A stretch of DNA of 36,893 nt from Bdellovibrionales bacterium (lineage in GTDB: Bacteria > Bdellovibrionota > Bdellovibrionia > Bdellovibrionales > UBA1609): the NCBI GenBank assembly GCA_020850475.1, contig JADZEO010000021.1, positions 1-36,893 on the forward strand. The letters run 5' to 3'. Below, one piece after another: positions 23,584 through 32,480 of this stretch (position 1 is its first letter; every line of letters begins with the position of its first letter). A program made the position numbers and the translations under genes. The notes under the pieces were generated by a model. That model was not told the DNA's origin. It ran no database searches and was given only the letters and a program-made list of their open reading frames with translations.

Positions 23584-25107
23584 ATGAAAAAAAATTCGTC
23601 GTATCAATCCTTGGTTCGCCATTTTACTAAAATCCGCAATCTTCAACACCTGGGGGCAATTGCCTCGTGGGACGAGGCGGTCATGAGGCCTCAGGGTGCG
23701 GGAGAATACCGGGCCGAGGCGATGGCAGAGCTGCATGTTTTACTCAACGATCTGTTGTGTGACCCGCGACTGCCGGAGTGGCTTGCAGAGGCCCAGCAAG
23801 CAGCTTCTCCGAGTGATTCTTGGCAGGCGGCAAACTTGCGAGAGATGGCGCGTGAGGTAAGTCAGGCAACGGCGGTGGACTCCGCGCTGGTCGAGGCCAA
23901 GACCAAAGCATCCATGCGCTGTGAGCAAACTTGGCGGATTAAGCGGGCGCAAAATGATTGGACTGGGATGAAGCCCTTGTTTCAAGAGGTGGTTCGTCTC
24001 GCTCGCCTGGAGGCTCAACAGCGCGCGGCTCATTCGGGACTTAAACCCTACGACGCCATGATGGATCTTCATGAGCCAGGAATGCGGAGCGATCAAGTCG
24101 ATCAGTTGTTTTTTGACCTTAAGAATTTTCTTCCTGACTTTATCCAACGCGTTCTCGCTCGACAGCGGAGCGAAGGGGTGCTGCGTCCCGATGGTCCATT
24201 TCCAATTCCGCAGCAACGGCAATTGGGTTTGAAGGCGATGGAGGTATTGGGATTTGATTTTCGTCATGGGCGCTTGGATGTGAGTCACCATCCGTTTTGT
24301 GGTGGCGTGCCTCACGACGTGCGAATTACGACCCGTTACCAGGAGCATGACTTCGCCGACAATTTGATGTCGGTGCTGCATGAGACAGGTCACGCCCTTT
24401 ATGAACAGGGGTTGCCGCGAGAGTGGACCCATCAGCCAGTGAGCTCGGCCCGCAGCATGGGCATTCACGAGTCGCAAAGTCTGTTATTCGAAATGCAGGT
24501 GGGGCGAAGCTTTCACTTTCTCCAGTATCTCAGTCCCATAATGAAGGAGTTGTTGCACTTAGGGCCAAACGAGCAGGCCTGGAGCCCTGAACATCTCTAT
24601 CGATCGTTGACGCGAGTTAAGCCGGACTTTATTCGAGTCAATGCCGATGAGGTGACCTATCCCGCGCACGTAATCCTACGATACGAAATCGAAAGGCCAT
24701 TGATCGAGGGCCGTCTGGAGGTCGAAGACATTCCCGAAGTTTGGAACCAAAAAATGCAGCAGTACCTCGGTCTGAGTACGGTTGGTAATTTTAAAGATGG
24801 TCCCCTTCAGGATGTCCATTGGATGGGCGGGACCTTTGGCTATTTTCCCAGCTACACTCTGGGTGCGATGAATGCGGCGCAGATTTTTCAGGCCGTTTAT
24901 CGAGATTGCCCGGGGCTCCTCGACGATTTTGCTCGAGGAGATCTCAGCCGCTTGCGACGTTGGTTGGGCGAAAGAATTTGGTCCCGAGGTAGCTTTCTCG
25001 AGGTGAATGAGCTGCTGCGGCAGGCGACCGGCGAGGTGCTCAATCCTAAGTACTTTAAACAGCATCTCAGCTATCGTTACTTGGAGCGCGACTGGACTCA
25101 AGTCTGA
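23584..25107 (+). CDS. M32 carboxypeptidase (Taq carboxypeptidase family)
   Basis: About 507 residues from ATG 23584. A TTG at 23563 is preceded by GGAGG at only three bases and would add seven residues. The zinc motif is in VLHETGHALYEQGLP (H266-E-T-G-H270), with the downstream MGIHESQSLLFE segment that supplies the third ligand Glu in M32 metallocarboxypeptidases. Other family stretches, such as the ASWDEAVMRP start and the HPFCGGVPHDVRITTRY region before the zinc site, are present. The length matches the family (about 500). It removes C-terminal residues from peptides and is cytoplasmic (no signal peptide). It is probably monocistronic and divergent from the epimerase. Confidence 0.9.
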   Translation: MKKNSSYQSLVRHFTKIRNLQHLGAIASWDEAVMRPQGAGEYRAEAMAELHVLLNDLLCDPRLPEWLAEAQQAASPSDSWQAANLREMAREVSQATAVDSALVEAKTKASMRCEQTWRIKRAQNDWTGMKPLFQEVVRLARLEAQQRAAHSGLKPYDAMMDLHEPGMRSDQVDQLFFDLKNFLPDFIQRVLARQRSEGVLRPDGPFPIPQQRQLGLKAMEVLGFDFRHGRLDVSHHPFCGGVPHDVRITTRYQEHDFADNLMSVLHETGHALYEQGLPREWTHQPVSSARSMGIHESQSLLFEMQVGRSFHFLQYLSPIMKELLHLGPNEQAWSPEHLYRSLTRVKPDFIRVNADEVTYPAHVILRYEIERPLIEGRLEVEDIPEVWNQKMQQYLGLSTVGNFKDGPLQDVHWMGGTFGYFPSYTLGAMNAAQIFQAVYRDCPGLLDDFARGDLSRLRRWLGERIWSRGSFLEVNELLRQATGEVLNPKYFKQHLSYRYLERDWTQV

Positions 25108-25176
25108 GGTCTGCGGCGTCCAGAAATTCCTGAACGGTCTCCTGCATTTAATCTCAAAATCCGAAAAAGAAAGTGG

Positions 25177-26568
25177 ATGGAAGCAACGAATTCAAGCCCT
25201 ATCAGTAAGGGTGGGCGACTGCTCATCAGCTTACTTAAATGTCTCGTGCGAAACGGGGGTTCCGATTTGCACGTTTCATCGAACAATCCAGCGATGATCC
25301 GCGTGCGCGGAGAAATGGAACGCATTGATATTCCGGTGTTCAAACCCGAGGAAGTGCGCAATCTCATTTATCCCATCCTCAACGAGAAACAACGAATCGA
25401 ACTTGACCACAACAAGAGCGTGGACTTTTCCTTTCAATCTCCAGGCATTGGGGTCTTTCGCGCGCATTTGTTCTACCAACGGCACGGTCTGTCGTTTGTT
25501 TTGCGGCTGTTGCCGTTAAAGCCGCCGACTCTGGAAGAACTGCGAATGCCTGCAATCCTCAAGCGAGCTTGTACCTTCTATAACGGTTTGATCCTGATTA
25601 CCGGCCCCACCGGCTCAGGAAAATCGACAACTTTGGCGGCGATGATTGACCACATCAATGACCATCAGAAAGGCCACATCGTCACCATTGAAGACCCGAT
25701 CGAGTACATTCATGAGAGCAAAAAGTCGCTCATCAATCAGCGCTCATTGGGACATGACTTCACGTCATTTGCAACAGCCCTGCGTGCAGCCATGCGGGAA
25801 GATCCCGATGTCATCTTGGTGGGTGAGATGCGCGATCAAGAAACGATGATGGCGGCAATTCACGCCGCTGAAACTGGTCACTTGGTCTTGTCGACCTTGC
25901 ACACGAACTCAGCATCTAAAACGATTGACCGTATCATTAACTCCTTTCCATCAGGTGAACAAACCGAGATTCGCACGGTCCTGGCAGAGACCCTAAGGCT
26001 GGTCGTATCGCAAAAACTGGTGTTGACGATGGATCGGGGTAAATTAAAATGCTTTCAGGACATCTTGGTTAATAACGATGCGGTGGCCAACCTCATCCGC
26101 GAGAACAAGACCTTTCAGATTGAAAACTCAATGTTGGTGGGCAAAAAAGAAGGCATGCAAATTATGGATGTGGAGATTGCCAAAGCAGTTGAAAACGGCG
26201 AGATCCGAGCTTCTGACGCCTACCAAATTGTTAATGATCGTCAGGTCATTGATGGCGCGGGCGGCGCGCTCTTTGATGTTGACGAAGGAATTAAGGACTT
26301 CGTGATCGATGTTAAGGAACGCCTGCTCACGGATAAGATGAAAGTGAGCAAAACCGGGAGCGTGAGCAAAACCGACAGCATCAGTAAGACGGACAGCATA
26401 AGCAAATCGGACTCGGTGCCGACTGAGTCGGCCGATAAGCCGGAACCTAAGGTTAAAAAACTGAATCTTGAGACCAATCAAATTGAAGATGTAGACCAAG
26501 AGGGATCGCGAATTATGAAAGCCTCGACAAGAGTGCGGCGCACGGGTACGGGCAACAACGAGGAATAA
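25177..26568 (+). CDS. pilT: PilT-like type IV pilus retraction ATPase with extended tail
   Basis: A 463-residue ATPase. The N-terminal PAS-like part (GGSDLHVSSNNPAMIRVRGEM) is typical. The core has Walker A GPTGSGKST at 143-151, the Asp box (TIEDPIEY), Walker B (REDPDVILVGEMRD, about 207-220) and the His box (LSTLHTNSASKTIDRI). It drives pilus retraction for twitching from the cytoplasmic face. A PilT usually ends near residue 370; this one has about 90 extra residues, including four near-identical SK(T/S)(G/D)S repeats (389-413) and a charged end. The stop is followed after one base by the receiver gene. It is a PilT paralogue rather than PilB, judging by the core and length. Confidence 0.9.
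   Translation: MEATNSSPISKGGRLLISLLKCLVRNGGSDLHVSSNNPAMIRVRGEMERIDIPVFKPEEVRNLIYPILNEKQRIELDHNKSVDFSFQSPGIGVFRAHLFYQRHGLSFVLRLLPLKPPTLEELRMPAILKRACTFYNGLILITGPTGSGKSTTLAAMIDHINDHQKGHIVTIEDPIEYIHESKKSLINQRSLGHDFTSFATALRAAMREDPDVILVGEMRDQETMMAAIHAAETGHLVLSTLHTNSASKTIDRIINSFPSGEQTEIRTVLAETLRLVVSQKLVLTMDRGKLKCFQDILVNNDAVANLIRENKTFQIENSMLVGKKEGMQIMDVEIAKAVENGEIRASDAYQIVNDRQVIDGAGGALFDVDEGIKDFVIDVKERLLTDKMKVSKTGSVSKTDSISKTDSISKSDSVPTESADKPEPKVKKLNLETNQIEDVDQEGSRIMKASTRVRRTGTGNNEE
26344..26415 (+). repeat. 18-base tandem repeats coding the PilT tail
   Basis: Four 18-base units encode VSKTGS, VSKTDS, ISKTDS and ISKSDS in frame. The unit length is a multiple of three, so copy number can change without a frameshift. 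Confidence 0.85.
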
Positions 26569-26569
26569 T

Positions 26570-27286
26570 TTGAGCTCTGAGAAGATTCGGCTACTGATTG
26601 TGGATGACGAAGTTGATTTGAGCCAATCAATTGCAACTTATTTTGAGATTTTTGGCTATGAGTGCCTGATTGCCGATAGCGGTCAGGCCGCAATCGACAT
26701 CCTCGCCAAAGAGTCGGTGCAGCTGGTTCTGACCGACGTCAGAATGCCCAAGGTCAGTGGAATTCAGCTTCTTGAGACGATCAAAGCTCGCAACGTCAAC
26801 ACTCCAAAAGTTCTCGTGATCTCCGGTTATGCTGATATCTCAACCGAAGAGTTGTACCACAAGGGAGCTGATGGGTTCTTTTGTAAGCCTTTCGATTCGC
26901 GAGGCATGCTGGATGCGATTCGGCGGGCCACCGTTCCTTTAGATGATTTGTGGAAGCGGGCGCCTTCGGTCGATCCGGAGTATGATTTTATCGTTGACGA
27001 AAAGTTGCCGAGCCCGAAAATTCGCTTTGGCCGAGGGGGATTTTCTCTGGTTCACGGCATCGAGGGTTGGGGCGTCGATGATACGGTTCGATTTCAACTT
27101 CGCCTGCATGAAACCGAACTCCCCGATATTCGCGGGACCGGAGTGGTTCGCTGGCGCAAGGCGGGCCAAGCCCCCAATACCAGCAAGTCAGGAATTGAGA
27201 TAAGTTACCTCGACGACCAATGCCGAGGCCCGTTTGTTCTGTGGTTGGAAAAGCGCCTCGGTGTTCCATTTATTCCCGCTCTTTAG
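26570..27286 (+). CDS. Response-regulator receiver protein with divergent C-terminal (PilZ-like) domain
   Basis: A 238-residue protein starting at TTG 26570, directly after the PilT stop, with GAGGAA just upstream. The receiver domain is complete: D12-D13 (IVDDE), phospho-acceptor D56 (LTDVRMP), S85 (VISGYAD) and K106 (CKPF). The C-terminal half (about 130-238) is not a known DNA-binding domain. Patterns such as FGRGGFSLV, the GVVRWRK strand and SGIEISYLD resemble a degenerate PilZ domain (c-di-GMP binding), but the arginine motif is not convincing. Its position after pilT suggests control of twitching or pilus dynamics. No histidine kinase lies next to it. Confidence 0.85.
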   Translation: MSSEKIRLLIVDDEVDLSQSIATYFEIFGYECLIADSGQAAIDILAKESVQLVLTDVRMPKVSGIQLLETIKARNVNTPKVLVISGYADISTEELYHKGADGFFCKPFDSRGMLDAIRRATVPLDDLWKRAPSVDPEYDFIVDEKLPSPKIRFGRGGFSLVHGIEGWGVDDTVRFQLRLHETELPDIRGTGVVRWRKAGQAPNTSKSGIEISYLDDQCRGPFVLWLEKRLGVPFIPAL

Positions 27287-27317
27287 CCGCTCGTAAATCG
27301 CTCGGGTCAGGTGGTCC

Positions 27318-28124
27318 CTAACTTTCCAAGGTTCCATTCCAGTGGCGTTGAAGGGCGGCGCAGAGGGCGTGGCCAAATAAATAAAGAGTCCAGTTGATGT
27401 AAATCCACATCATAAAAACAGGCAAGGTCGCCAAGGACCCGTAGATCCGGTCATAGCGAAACAAAGTTTTGGTCAACTTCAGGTAGACAAACTGCACCAA
27501 GGCGATCGCGATAAAGGTGAGGAGCGATGAAATCATTGCCGCACGGGTACTCACCTGGGTTTTGGGCAAGAGGCGAACGAGTAAGAAGAGCATGATCCAA
27601 CCCAACAACAAAAACATGGTGCGGTCAGGGAGAAATCTCATGACGATCAGTTGCTGCCAACTCAAGAATCCAAACAAGATGGCGGCGGACAAAGGCCCAA
27701 GTGTAATAATTAGGGAATGATAGGTGACTCGTTGCCAGAGGGGACGCAGCTCATGAATGCCCCAGATCTTTTGCACGGCCTTTTCCATATCGTTGAGCAA
27801 TTTGAGCGAAGCCAAAAACAAAAATACCGTTCCCATCACACTTATTGAGCCGCCCTGTAGGCGATGGATCAAGAGCTCGAGTTTGTTGACCGCTTCTTGT
27901 CCAACTCCCTCGGCAAAATAGGTAAAAACCAGTGGTCGAAGTTTCGCCATTGATTCTTCAAAACCACCCAATTTTTGAAACACATAAAGACTGACCGTCA
28001 AGAGAGGCACCAAACTCAGAATCGTCGTAAAGGCCATGCTCGAGGCCAATAGGCGCAACTCCGAATCGCGCAAAAAATGTATCAATTTGCCTATAAATCC
28101 GGTCTTCGAATTAGAATGATTCAT
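27318..28124 (-). CDS. YihY/BrkB-family membrane protein
   Basis: A 268-residue integral membrane protein with about six hydrophobic segments. The first helix region LRLLASSMAFTTILSLVPLL (about 24-43) is the family mark, and GSLATLPVFMMWIYINWTLYLFG near the end is the other. The family was long annotated as ribonuclease BN in error; it is a transporter-like membrane family without established function. The gene is convergent with the receiver gene (31-base gap) and divergent from the zinc-ribbon/TPR gene. Confidence 0.9.
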   Translation of the reverse strand: MNHSNSKTGFIGKLIHFLRDSELRLLASSMAFTTILSLVPLLTVSLYVFQKLGGFEESMAKLRPLVFTYFAEGVGQEAVNKLELLIHRLQGGSISVMGTVFLFLASLKLLNDMEKAVQKIWGIHELRPLWQRVTYHSLIITLGPLSAAILFGFLSWQQLIVMRFLPDRTMFLLLGWIMLFLLVRLLPKTQVSTRAAMISSLLTFIAIALVQFVYLKLTKTLFRYDRIYGSLATLPVFMMWIYINWTLYLFGHALCAALQRHWNGTLES

Positions 28125-28338
28125 GCTCTGAGCCTAGAGAAGGTTTGGATGATATGCAATGTCGATTCTGAGGGATTTCGTCAAATGTTTTTCCAGTGCC
28201 AAAGGCTTGTCGAAAAGTGGTCGCTTTCCTCACCCTGTTGGAAGGTGGCAAGGCACGAACTGTGCGAGACCAAAGTGTGAGGAACTGTTTTTTCAAAATT
28301 CCAAATGAACCAATATGGTACGTTAGAGGGGTTTCAAG

Positions 28339-29085
28339 ATGGATCAAGTATCAAATCACAATTGCCCGGCATGCGGACGAGCAATTGATTCACAACGACT
28401 TTTTCTCGACATGGTAGTCTGTGAGTGCGGGTGGACACGCTCTCAGCGAAGCCAACAGGCGGAGCAGCGGCGCGATATGCGTACCGCGGTAACACTGGTT
28501 TCAATCGCCGTGGCCATTGTCCTCAGTTTTATCCACATTGTTCGTTGGGATAAGTACGCAATCGAGATAACGACTCTTACGGCCAAGGAGTACATGGCGT
28601 TGGCTACGACTCCCGATCTCGAGCGAAAGGTCATTATTTGTCGGGAGCGACTCAATCATGATTGTGTTGCCGCCACCTTAGAGCGGCTCGTTCTGAGGAA
28701 TCCCAAAAAGCTCACCTACTTGGCTGATTTGGGTAAGATTCGGGCGCAGTTGCAATCCTGGGATTTAGCGCAAAAAAGCTTTCAAGCCTACATTGAACAC
28801 GGTGGCCGTGAGCATGAGGTGGTGTACGAGCTGGCTAAGGTCTACGCCGCCCTTGGGCAGGTGGACTTGGCCTCTAAATACTTTGATCTCACCCTTTCGA
28901 TTAAACCCGATGTCCTGCAGGTTCAAGTGGTGCGGGTGTATGTCAGTATGTTGATGGGGTTTGGTCGCTACTCACAAGCGCAGGATCTCATTTATCGTGT
29001 GAGGAGGTCGGGAGTGAATGCCGCCTTCTTTCTCGATGCCGAGCTAAGAGAGATTCAACGCAAGACCGCCTCTCATGAATCTTAG
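28339..29085 (+). CDS. Zinc-ribbon, membrane-anchored TPR protein
   Basis: A 248-residue protein; ATG 28339 has GAGGGG eight bases upstream. The N-terminus carries a four-Cys zinc ribbon: C9-x-x-C12 and C28-x-C30. One membrane segment follows at about 48-66, and a helical-repeat domain of TPR type (about 95-240; AQKSFQAYIEHGG, VVYELAKVYAALGQVDLASKYFD) is then predicted outside the cytoplasm. The combination suggests a membrane sensor or scaffold, with zinc-ribbon binding in the cytoplasm. No partner is evident. The 5' region (28125-28338) has no gene and no clear promoter hexamers. Confidence 0.75.
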   Translation: MDQVSNHNCPACGRAIDSQRLFLDMVVCECGWTRSQRSQQAEQRRDMRTAVTLVSIAVAIVLSFIHIVRWDKYAIEITTLTAKEYMALATTPDLERKVIICRERLNHDCVAATLERLVLRNPKKLTYLADLGKIRAQLQSWDLAQKSFQAYIEHGGREHEVVYELAKVYAALGQVDLASKYFDLTLSIKPDVLQVQVVRVYVSMLMGFGRYSQAQDLIYRVRRSGVNAAFFLDAELREIQRKTASHES

Positions 29086-29111
29086 GCCCGCTTGGCAGTG
29101 AAGTTTGTATA

Positions 29112-29154
29112 GGGTCTGTCAAAGTAAATAGCAGGGCTTTTTGCTGTGAGACCC
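29112..29154. repeat. Nested inverted repeat after the TPR gene
   Basis: Arms GGGTCT (29112-29117) and AGACCC (29149-29154) enclose AGCA (29130-29133) and TGCT (29142-29145). The inner sequence (AAAGTA, AGCAGG, TTTTT) looks like a diverged copy of the dispersed repeat. It could be a weak terminator or a decayed repeat element. I see no gene in 29086-29323. Confidence 0.4.
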
Positions 29155-29323
29155 GATCTCCTGTCGCCTCCATGCTTTGCGCACCTGGTCCGAATTTTGA
29201 AATGTGCGCTCAATAGCGGCTCCGACTTAGAATTGTTTCACTTCGAAAAACTGCCTGGCTGGTTTGGCAAGAAGCAAAATTTCTTGAGCGGGACGCTTTT
29301 ACCTTTTGGCGACTGGAGAACTC

Positions 29324-29590
29324 ATGCGCTTGGGCTCGGCATTGCTATCGTTGGGACTGATGTTTGGTGCTGGGATGAGCTGGCCGGCTCAAGCGCTCGA
29401 TTTTGATGCCGAGTTACGGCGACTCAACCAACAAGTGGATCAGTCAAAGGCGCTCGTTGCCCGCAATGATCAAGCGTCCCAATCAAATGAGAACCAGATA
29501 CTTCGTCGCCCGTCGGCTGCTCATCAGCCCGAAGAGCCTGAAGAATCTTTTGAGGTGAAGTTGATTGCCAAACCCAGCCAGCGCCGATGA
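29324..29590 (+). CDS. Small exported protein
   Basis: An 88-residue protein from ATG 29324, with GGAGAA five bases upstream; the frame is open from 29306. Residues 1-25 form a signal peptide ending AQA-LD. The mature 60 residues are polar and helical (FDAELRRLNQQVDQSKALVARNDQ), rich in Gln, Asn and Glu, and end in basic residues. No family is recognised. It converges with the next exported protein (16-base gap). Confidence 0.55.
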   Translation: MRLGSALLSLGLMFGAGMSWPAQALDFDAELRRLNQQVDQSKALVARNDQASQSNENQILRRPSAAHQPEEPEESFEVKLIAKPSQRR

Positions 29591-29606
29591 CGACGGGGCT
29601 CGATCG

Positions 29607-30224
29607 TTAGTTCTTAAATTCAATATTTACGACTGAGCGCGGGCGGTGGGATCGCTTGGAGCGCGCCTTCTCGACACTGGCGATATCGCGCTGGATTTCA
29701 GTCTTTTCTTGGTCAGTCAAAAGTGGAATTGGTGTGGCGGGCTCGACCACGGCCGGCGCTTTGGCCTGGAGTTGCTTGCGAGAGGTGGCACGCGCTTTGG
29801 TTTTTGCGCTCGCCGGTGGTTTGCTCGTTGCGACTCCTGAAGGTTTGGCCGAATCTGCTGCCGTCGGTGGGGTCTGGGCTTGCTTCGGCAAAGGAGCGCC
29901 CGGCGAGTACTTGCTGCGTTTGGCCTTGGGACTCAGTTTGCCAAATCGATTGAGCTCGGCTTCGGTGTCATCAGCATCGTCGATGCTTTCATTAAGAGCT
30001 TTCACTTCGTCTTTGGTGAGCGGGCGGTTGTCGGGCTCGAGGAGAGCGTCGATTTCAAGTTCGTTTTCATTGAAGTCGATCCCCGGCTCAATTTCGAAAA
30101 TGAGTTTGGCCGGCTTTTGGGCCCAAGCCTCGGGAGGGGTGAGAGCAAAGCCGACGGCGGAGAGGGTGGTGGCGATCCAGATTGCCCTTAGGAGTGGTCG
30201 CTTTCTCGGTTGTTGAAACTCCAT
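29607..30224 (-). CDS. Exported Lys/Ala/Pro-rich protein
   Basis: About 205 residues from ATG 30224, with AAAGGAG eight bases upstream; the frame continues to 30311 but without a signal-like start. A signal peptide spans about 1-35 (hydrophobic core, EAWA-Q). The mature part has an acidic stretch (FEIEPGIDFNENELEIDALLEPDN), then a Lys/Ala/Pro/Ser-rich low-complexity region and a basic end. Such a charge split suggests a scaffold or partner-binding protein in the periplasm. No named domain. Its 5' leader has two hairpins and a possible promoter upstream. Confidence 0.6.
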   Translation of the reverse strand: MEFQQPRKRPLLRAIWIATTLSAVGFALTPPEAWAQKPAKLIFEIEPGIDFNENELEIDALLEPDNRPLTKDEVKALNESIDDADDTEAELNRFGKLSPKAKRSKYSPGAPLPKQAQTPPTAADSAKPSGVATSKPPASAKTKARATSRKQLQAKAPAVVEPATPIPLLTDQEKTEIQRDIASVEKARSKRSHRPRSVVNIEFKN

Positions 30225-30238
30225 CTTCGCATCTCCTT

Positions 30239-30292
30239 TGCCATCCTGGCATACTGAGGTGTTTACTACTGTTGCTGGGGGTGCGTTCCCCC
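30239..30292 (-). promoter_or_regulatory. Structured mRNA leader with two hairpins
   Basis: On the minus strand, a hairpin with GGGGG/CCCCC arms (30277-30292) and another with TGCCA/TGGCA arms (30239-30251) lie just upstream of the start at 30224. The second ends right beside the AAGGAG ribosome site, so folding could affect translation. Confidence 0.45.
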
Positions 30293-30340
30293 TTACCCAT
30301 GACAAGAGCAAATATCAGTCCCACCGCGAGCTCGGGATTT

Positions 30341-30368
30341 TCAATACTTAGTGACTGAGCGTTGTCAA
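30341..30368 (-). promoter_or_regulatory. Possible promoter for the exported Lys/Ala-rich protein
   Basis: Read on the minus strand: TTGACA, 16 bases, TATTGA. The -35 is consensus and the -10 is weak. It would give a leader of about 110 bases, which contains the hairpins at 30239-30292. Confidence 0.4.
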
Positions 30369-30458
30369 AAACTTCGACAGGTGTTTTCAAAATTGAGAGT
30401 CAAATCTTTTTACGATTAATCGCAAATGTGGTGGAAGACGAGGGGTTAGAGGGCTCAG

Positions 30459-32480
30459 TTATTCGCGCCTAAGGGCATCGATTACCTGCATTCGGTCAGC
30501 CTTGAGGGCAGGGTAAAGGCCGCTCAAAATCCCAGTGGCGATCATGGTAGCGGTGGCGGCAAAGATGGCCAGAGGATCAACGACCCAGGCAAATTGAGTG
30601 TTGGGCACAATATGCGAGCCCAAATAAATGAGCAGGTGGTAAACAAGAAACCCTCCCACCAAGCCAAATCCGCCACCGATCAAAGACAAGACCAATGACT
30701 CAGTGAGAACCATCGCGCGAATTTGATGGGCACTGGCGCCGAGCGCTTTGCGAAGGCCAATTTCATTCAAACGGTCAGCAAGATTGACCAACATCATATT
30801 GTTGATGCCAATCCCGCCCACCACCAGGGCAATCACGGCGACAGCGGTCAACAACAAGGAAAAAACGTTCAAAAAGAGCTTCATTTGGTCAACCGTCTTG
30901 GCATTGGAGCTCGCATTAAAAACCGCCGAGGTTCCGTAGCGAGAAACAAAGTAGCCGGAGATTTGCTCCCCGATAGAATCAGGGTCCACGCCCATGCGAA
31001 TTTTCATCCGCAGCTCGCGAATTTCTTTGTCCCAGGGGCGGCCAGCCGCACGTTGAAAGTAAGTGTAAGGGATGTAAACCGCATAATTGGGACTCAAATA
31101 GTCGTCGTCACCAGGTAACAGACGAAGTTGACCCACCACTCGGCAAGGGAGATCGGCATTCAGGGTGTCGCTCACGATCGTCATGATTTTGCCGATCGGC
31201 TGGGAGTAGGGGCTGATTTCATCCGCGACTTTAGTGCCAATCACACACACTGGATTGGCGCGCTCAACATCGACCGTGCTAAACGAACGCCCCCATTGGA
31301 TTTCCTGATTGGCAATCTTAAAGAAGTCGTCGTTGACGCCAATCAAGGTGTTTTTATCCTCTGACTGCGAGAGTCCGCCCAGGTTGAAGGTGGGACTCCA
31401 GGTGACCATGGTGGGAGAAACCAGCTCGACGTCGGTGAAGATCGCCAGCAGGGGTTCAATGTCTTGAGTCCAATTAAATGAGCGAAACACCGCAGGTGAA
31501 AAATCGCGCGAGCTGCGCCGCCAGTTGGGCCACCCCGAAAAACTGAGATTGTTAACGCCAATGGCTTCGTAACTCGAAATGATGCGGTCTTTGGCAAAAC
31601 GAGCCAGACTCATGGTTGAAATCACCGCCGCAATCCCCAGCACCACGCCGAGCATCGTCAGCACCGACTTGGCCTTTGCCCGCCACAGGTTTTGGAGGGC
31701 TGGACGCATGGCCATAAAGTAGGCCAACACCGTCGCCGATTTTTGCGCCAGAGGGTGCCAATCCGTTGGCGAACTGGGCGATGATGCCAGAGGTGGTGTG
31801 GAGTACTTAGAGTCGCTCACAATCTGTCCGTCGCGCAGGCGAATCACCCGCGAGCAAAGGGCTGCCACCTCGGGACTATGAGTGATGATAATAATTGTGC
31901 GGCCCTGGAGGTTGAGGTCCTTGAGAATCGCCATCACCATTTGCGTGGTCTGGCTGTCTAGGTTTCCCGTGGGCTCGTCAGCGAGAATGAGTTTAGGGTC
32001 ACGCATGAGGGCGCGGGCGATGGCCACCCGTTGTTGCTGACCTCCGGAAAGCTCTTGGGGCTTACGGTCCAACAACTCGGCAATACCCAGTCGCTCGGCA
32101 AGCTGAATGGCGCGCGAGTGGTCCGTCGGCGTGGGTTTGGAGTGGGCAAAGGGATAAAATGCCGGCAACAAAATATTGTCTAAAACGTTGGCGCGCGGAA
32201 GTAAAAAAAACTGCTGAAAAATAAATCCTATGGCTTGATTGCGCAATTGCGCCTGTTCCTCGGGTCGCAGCTCCTGGAGCGGACGCCCGTCAAAGCGGAT
32301 GACGCCTTGGTACTGACTTGCCAGCAGTCCTAAAAGGTAAAATAAAGTCGACTTTCCTGATCCCGACTCTCCGGTGATGGCCACCATTTCGCCTTGGCCA
32401 ACACTAAAAGTGAGGTCCTTAAGGACCGGCTCGTGAGGCCGATAACAAAAGGTGAGATTAGAGACGTCGATTTGGGCCAC
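30459..32480 (-). CDS. MacB-like ABC transporter (ATPase and permease fused)
   Basis: About 673 residues from GTG 32480, which overlaps the end of the adaptor gene. The N-terminal ABC domain has Walker [10 protein letters not shown] (about 37-45), signature LSGGQQQR (about 144-151) and Walker [14 protein letters not shown] transmembrane helix near 265-295, a large periplasmic domain and three final helices follow, with [29 protein letters not shown], the FtsX-like MacB signature. MacB works with a MacA-type adaptor and a TolC-type channel to expel drugs, toxins or lipids. All three genes are present and overlap in order, so a complete exporter is likely. Confidence 0.92.
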   Translation of the reverse strand: MAQIDVSNLTFCYRPHEPVLKDLTFSVGQGEMVAITGESGSGKSTLFYLLGLLASQYQGVIRFDGRPLQELRPEEQAQLRNQAIGFIFQQFFLLPRANVLDNILLPAFYPFAHSKPTPTDHSRAIQLAERLGIAELLDRKPQELSGGQQQRVAIARALMRDPKLILADEPTGNLDSQTTQMVMAILKDLNLQGRTIIIITHSPEVAALCSRVIRLRDGQIVSDSKYSTPPLASSPSSPTDWHPLAQKSATVLAYFMAMRPALQNLWRAKAKSVLTMLGVVLGIAAVISTMSLARFAKDRIISSYEAIGVNNLSFSGWPNWRRSSRDFSPAVFRSFNWTQDIEPLLAIFTDVELVSPTMVTWSPTFNLGGLSQSEDKNTLIGVNDDFFKIANQEIQWGRSFSTVDVERANPVCVIGTKVADEISPYSQPIGKIMTIVSDTLNADLPCRVVGQLRLLPGDDDYLSPNYAVYIPYTYFQRAAGRPWDKEIRELRMKIRMGVDPDSIGEQISGYFVSRYGTSAVFNASSNAKTVDQMKLFLNVFSLLLTAVAVIALVVGGIGINNMMLVNLADRLNEIGLRKALGASAHQIRAMVLTESLVLSLIGGGFGLVGGFLVYHLLIYLGSHIVPNTQFAWVVDPLAIFAATATMIATGILSGLYPALKADRMQVIDALRRE

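Noticed and set aside
22489-23736. A longer epimerase with an N-terminal extension
   Set aside because: The extra residues include the translated dispersed repeat and do not resemble the family, whose normal start is at 23457.
29146-29406. A separate gene overlapping the small exported protein
   Set aside because: It lacks a signal, motif or ribosome site and overlaps a better-supported frame.
29656-30216. A + strand gene opposite the exported Lys/Ala-rich protein
   Set aside because: It has biased composition from the opposite strand and no start signal, whereas the minus-strand frame has a signal peptide and a good ribosome site.
30225-30340. A c-di-GMP (GEMM) riboswitch in the leader
   Set aside because: Two hairpins are present, but the conserved GEMM core sequences are not.
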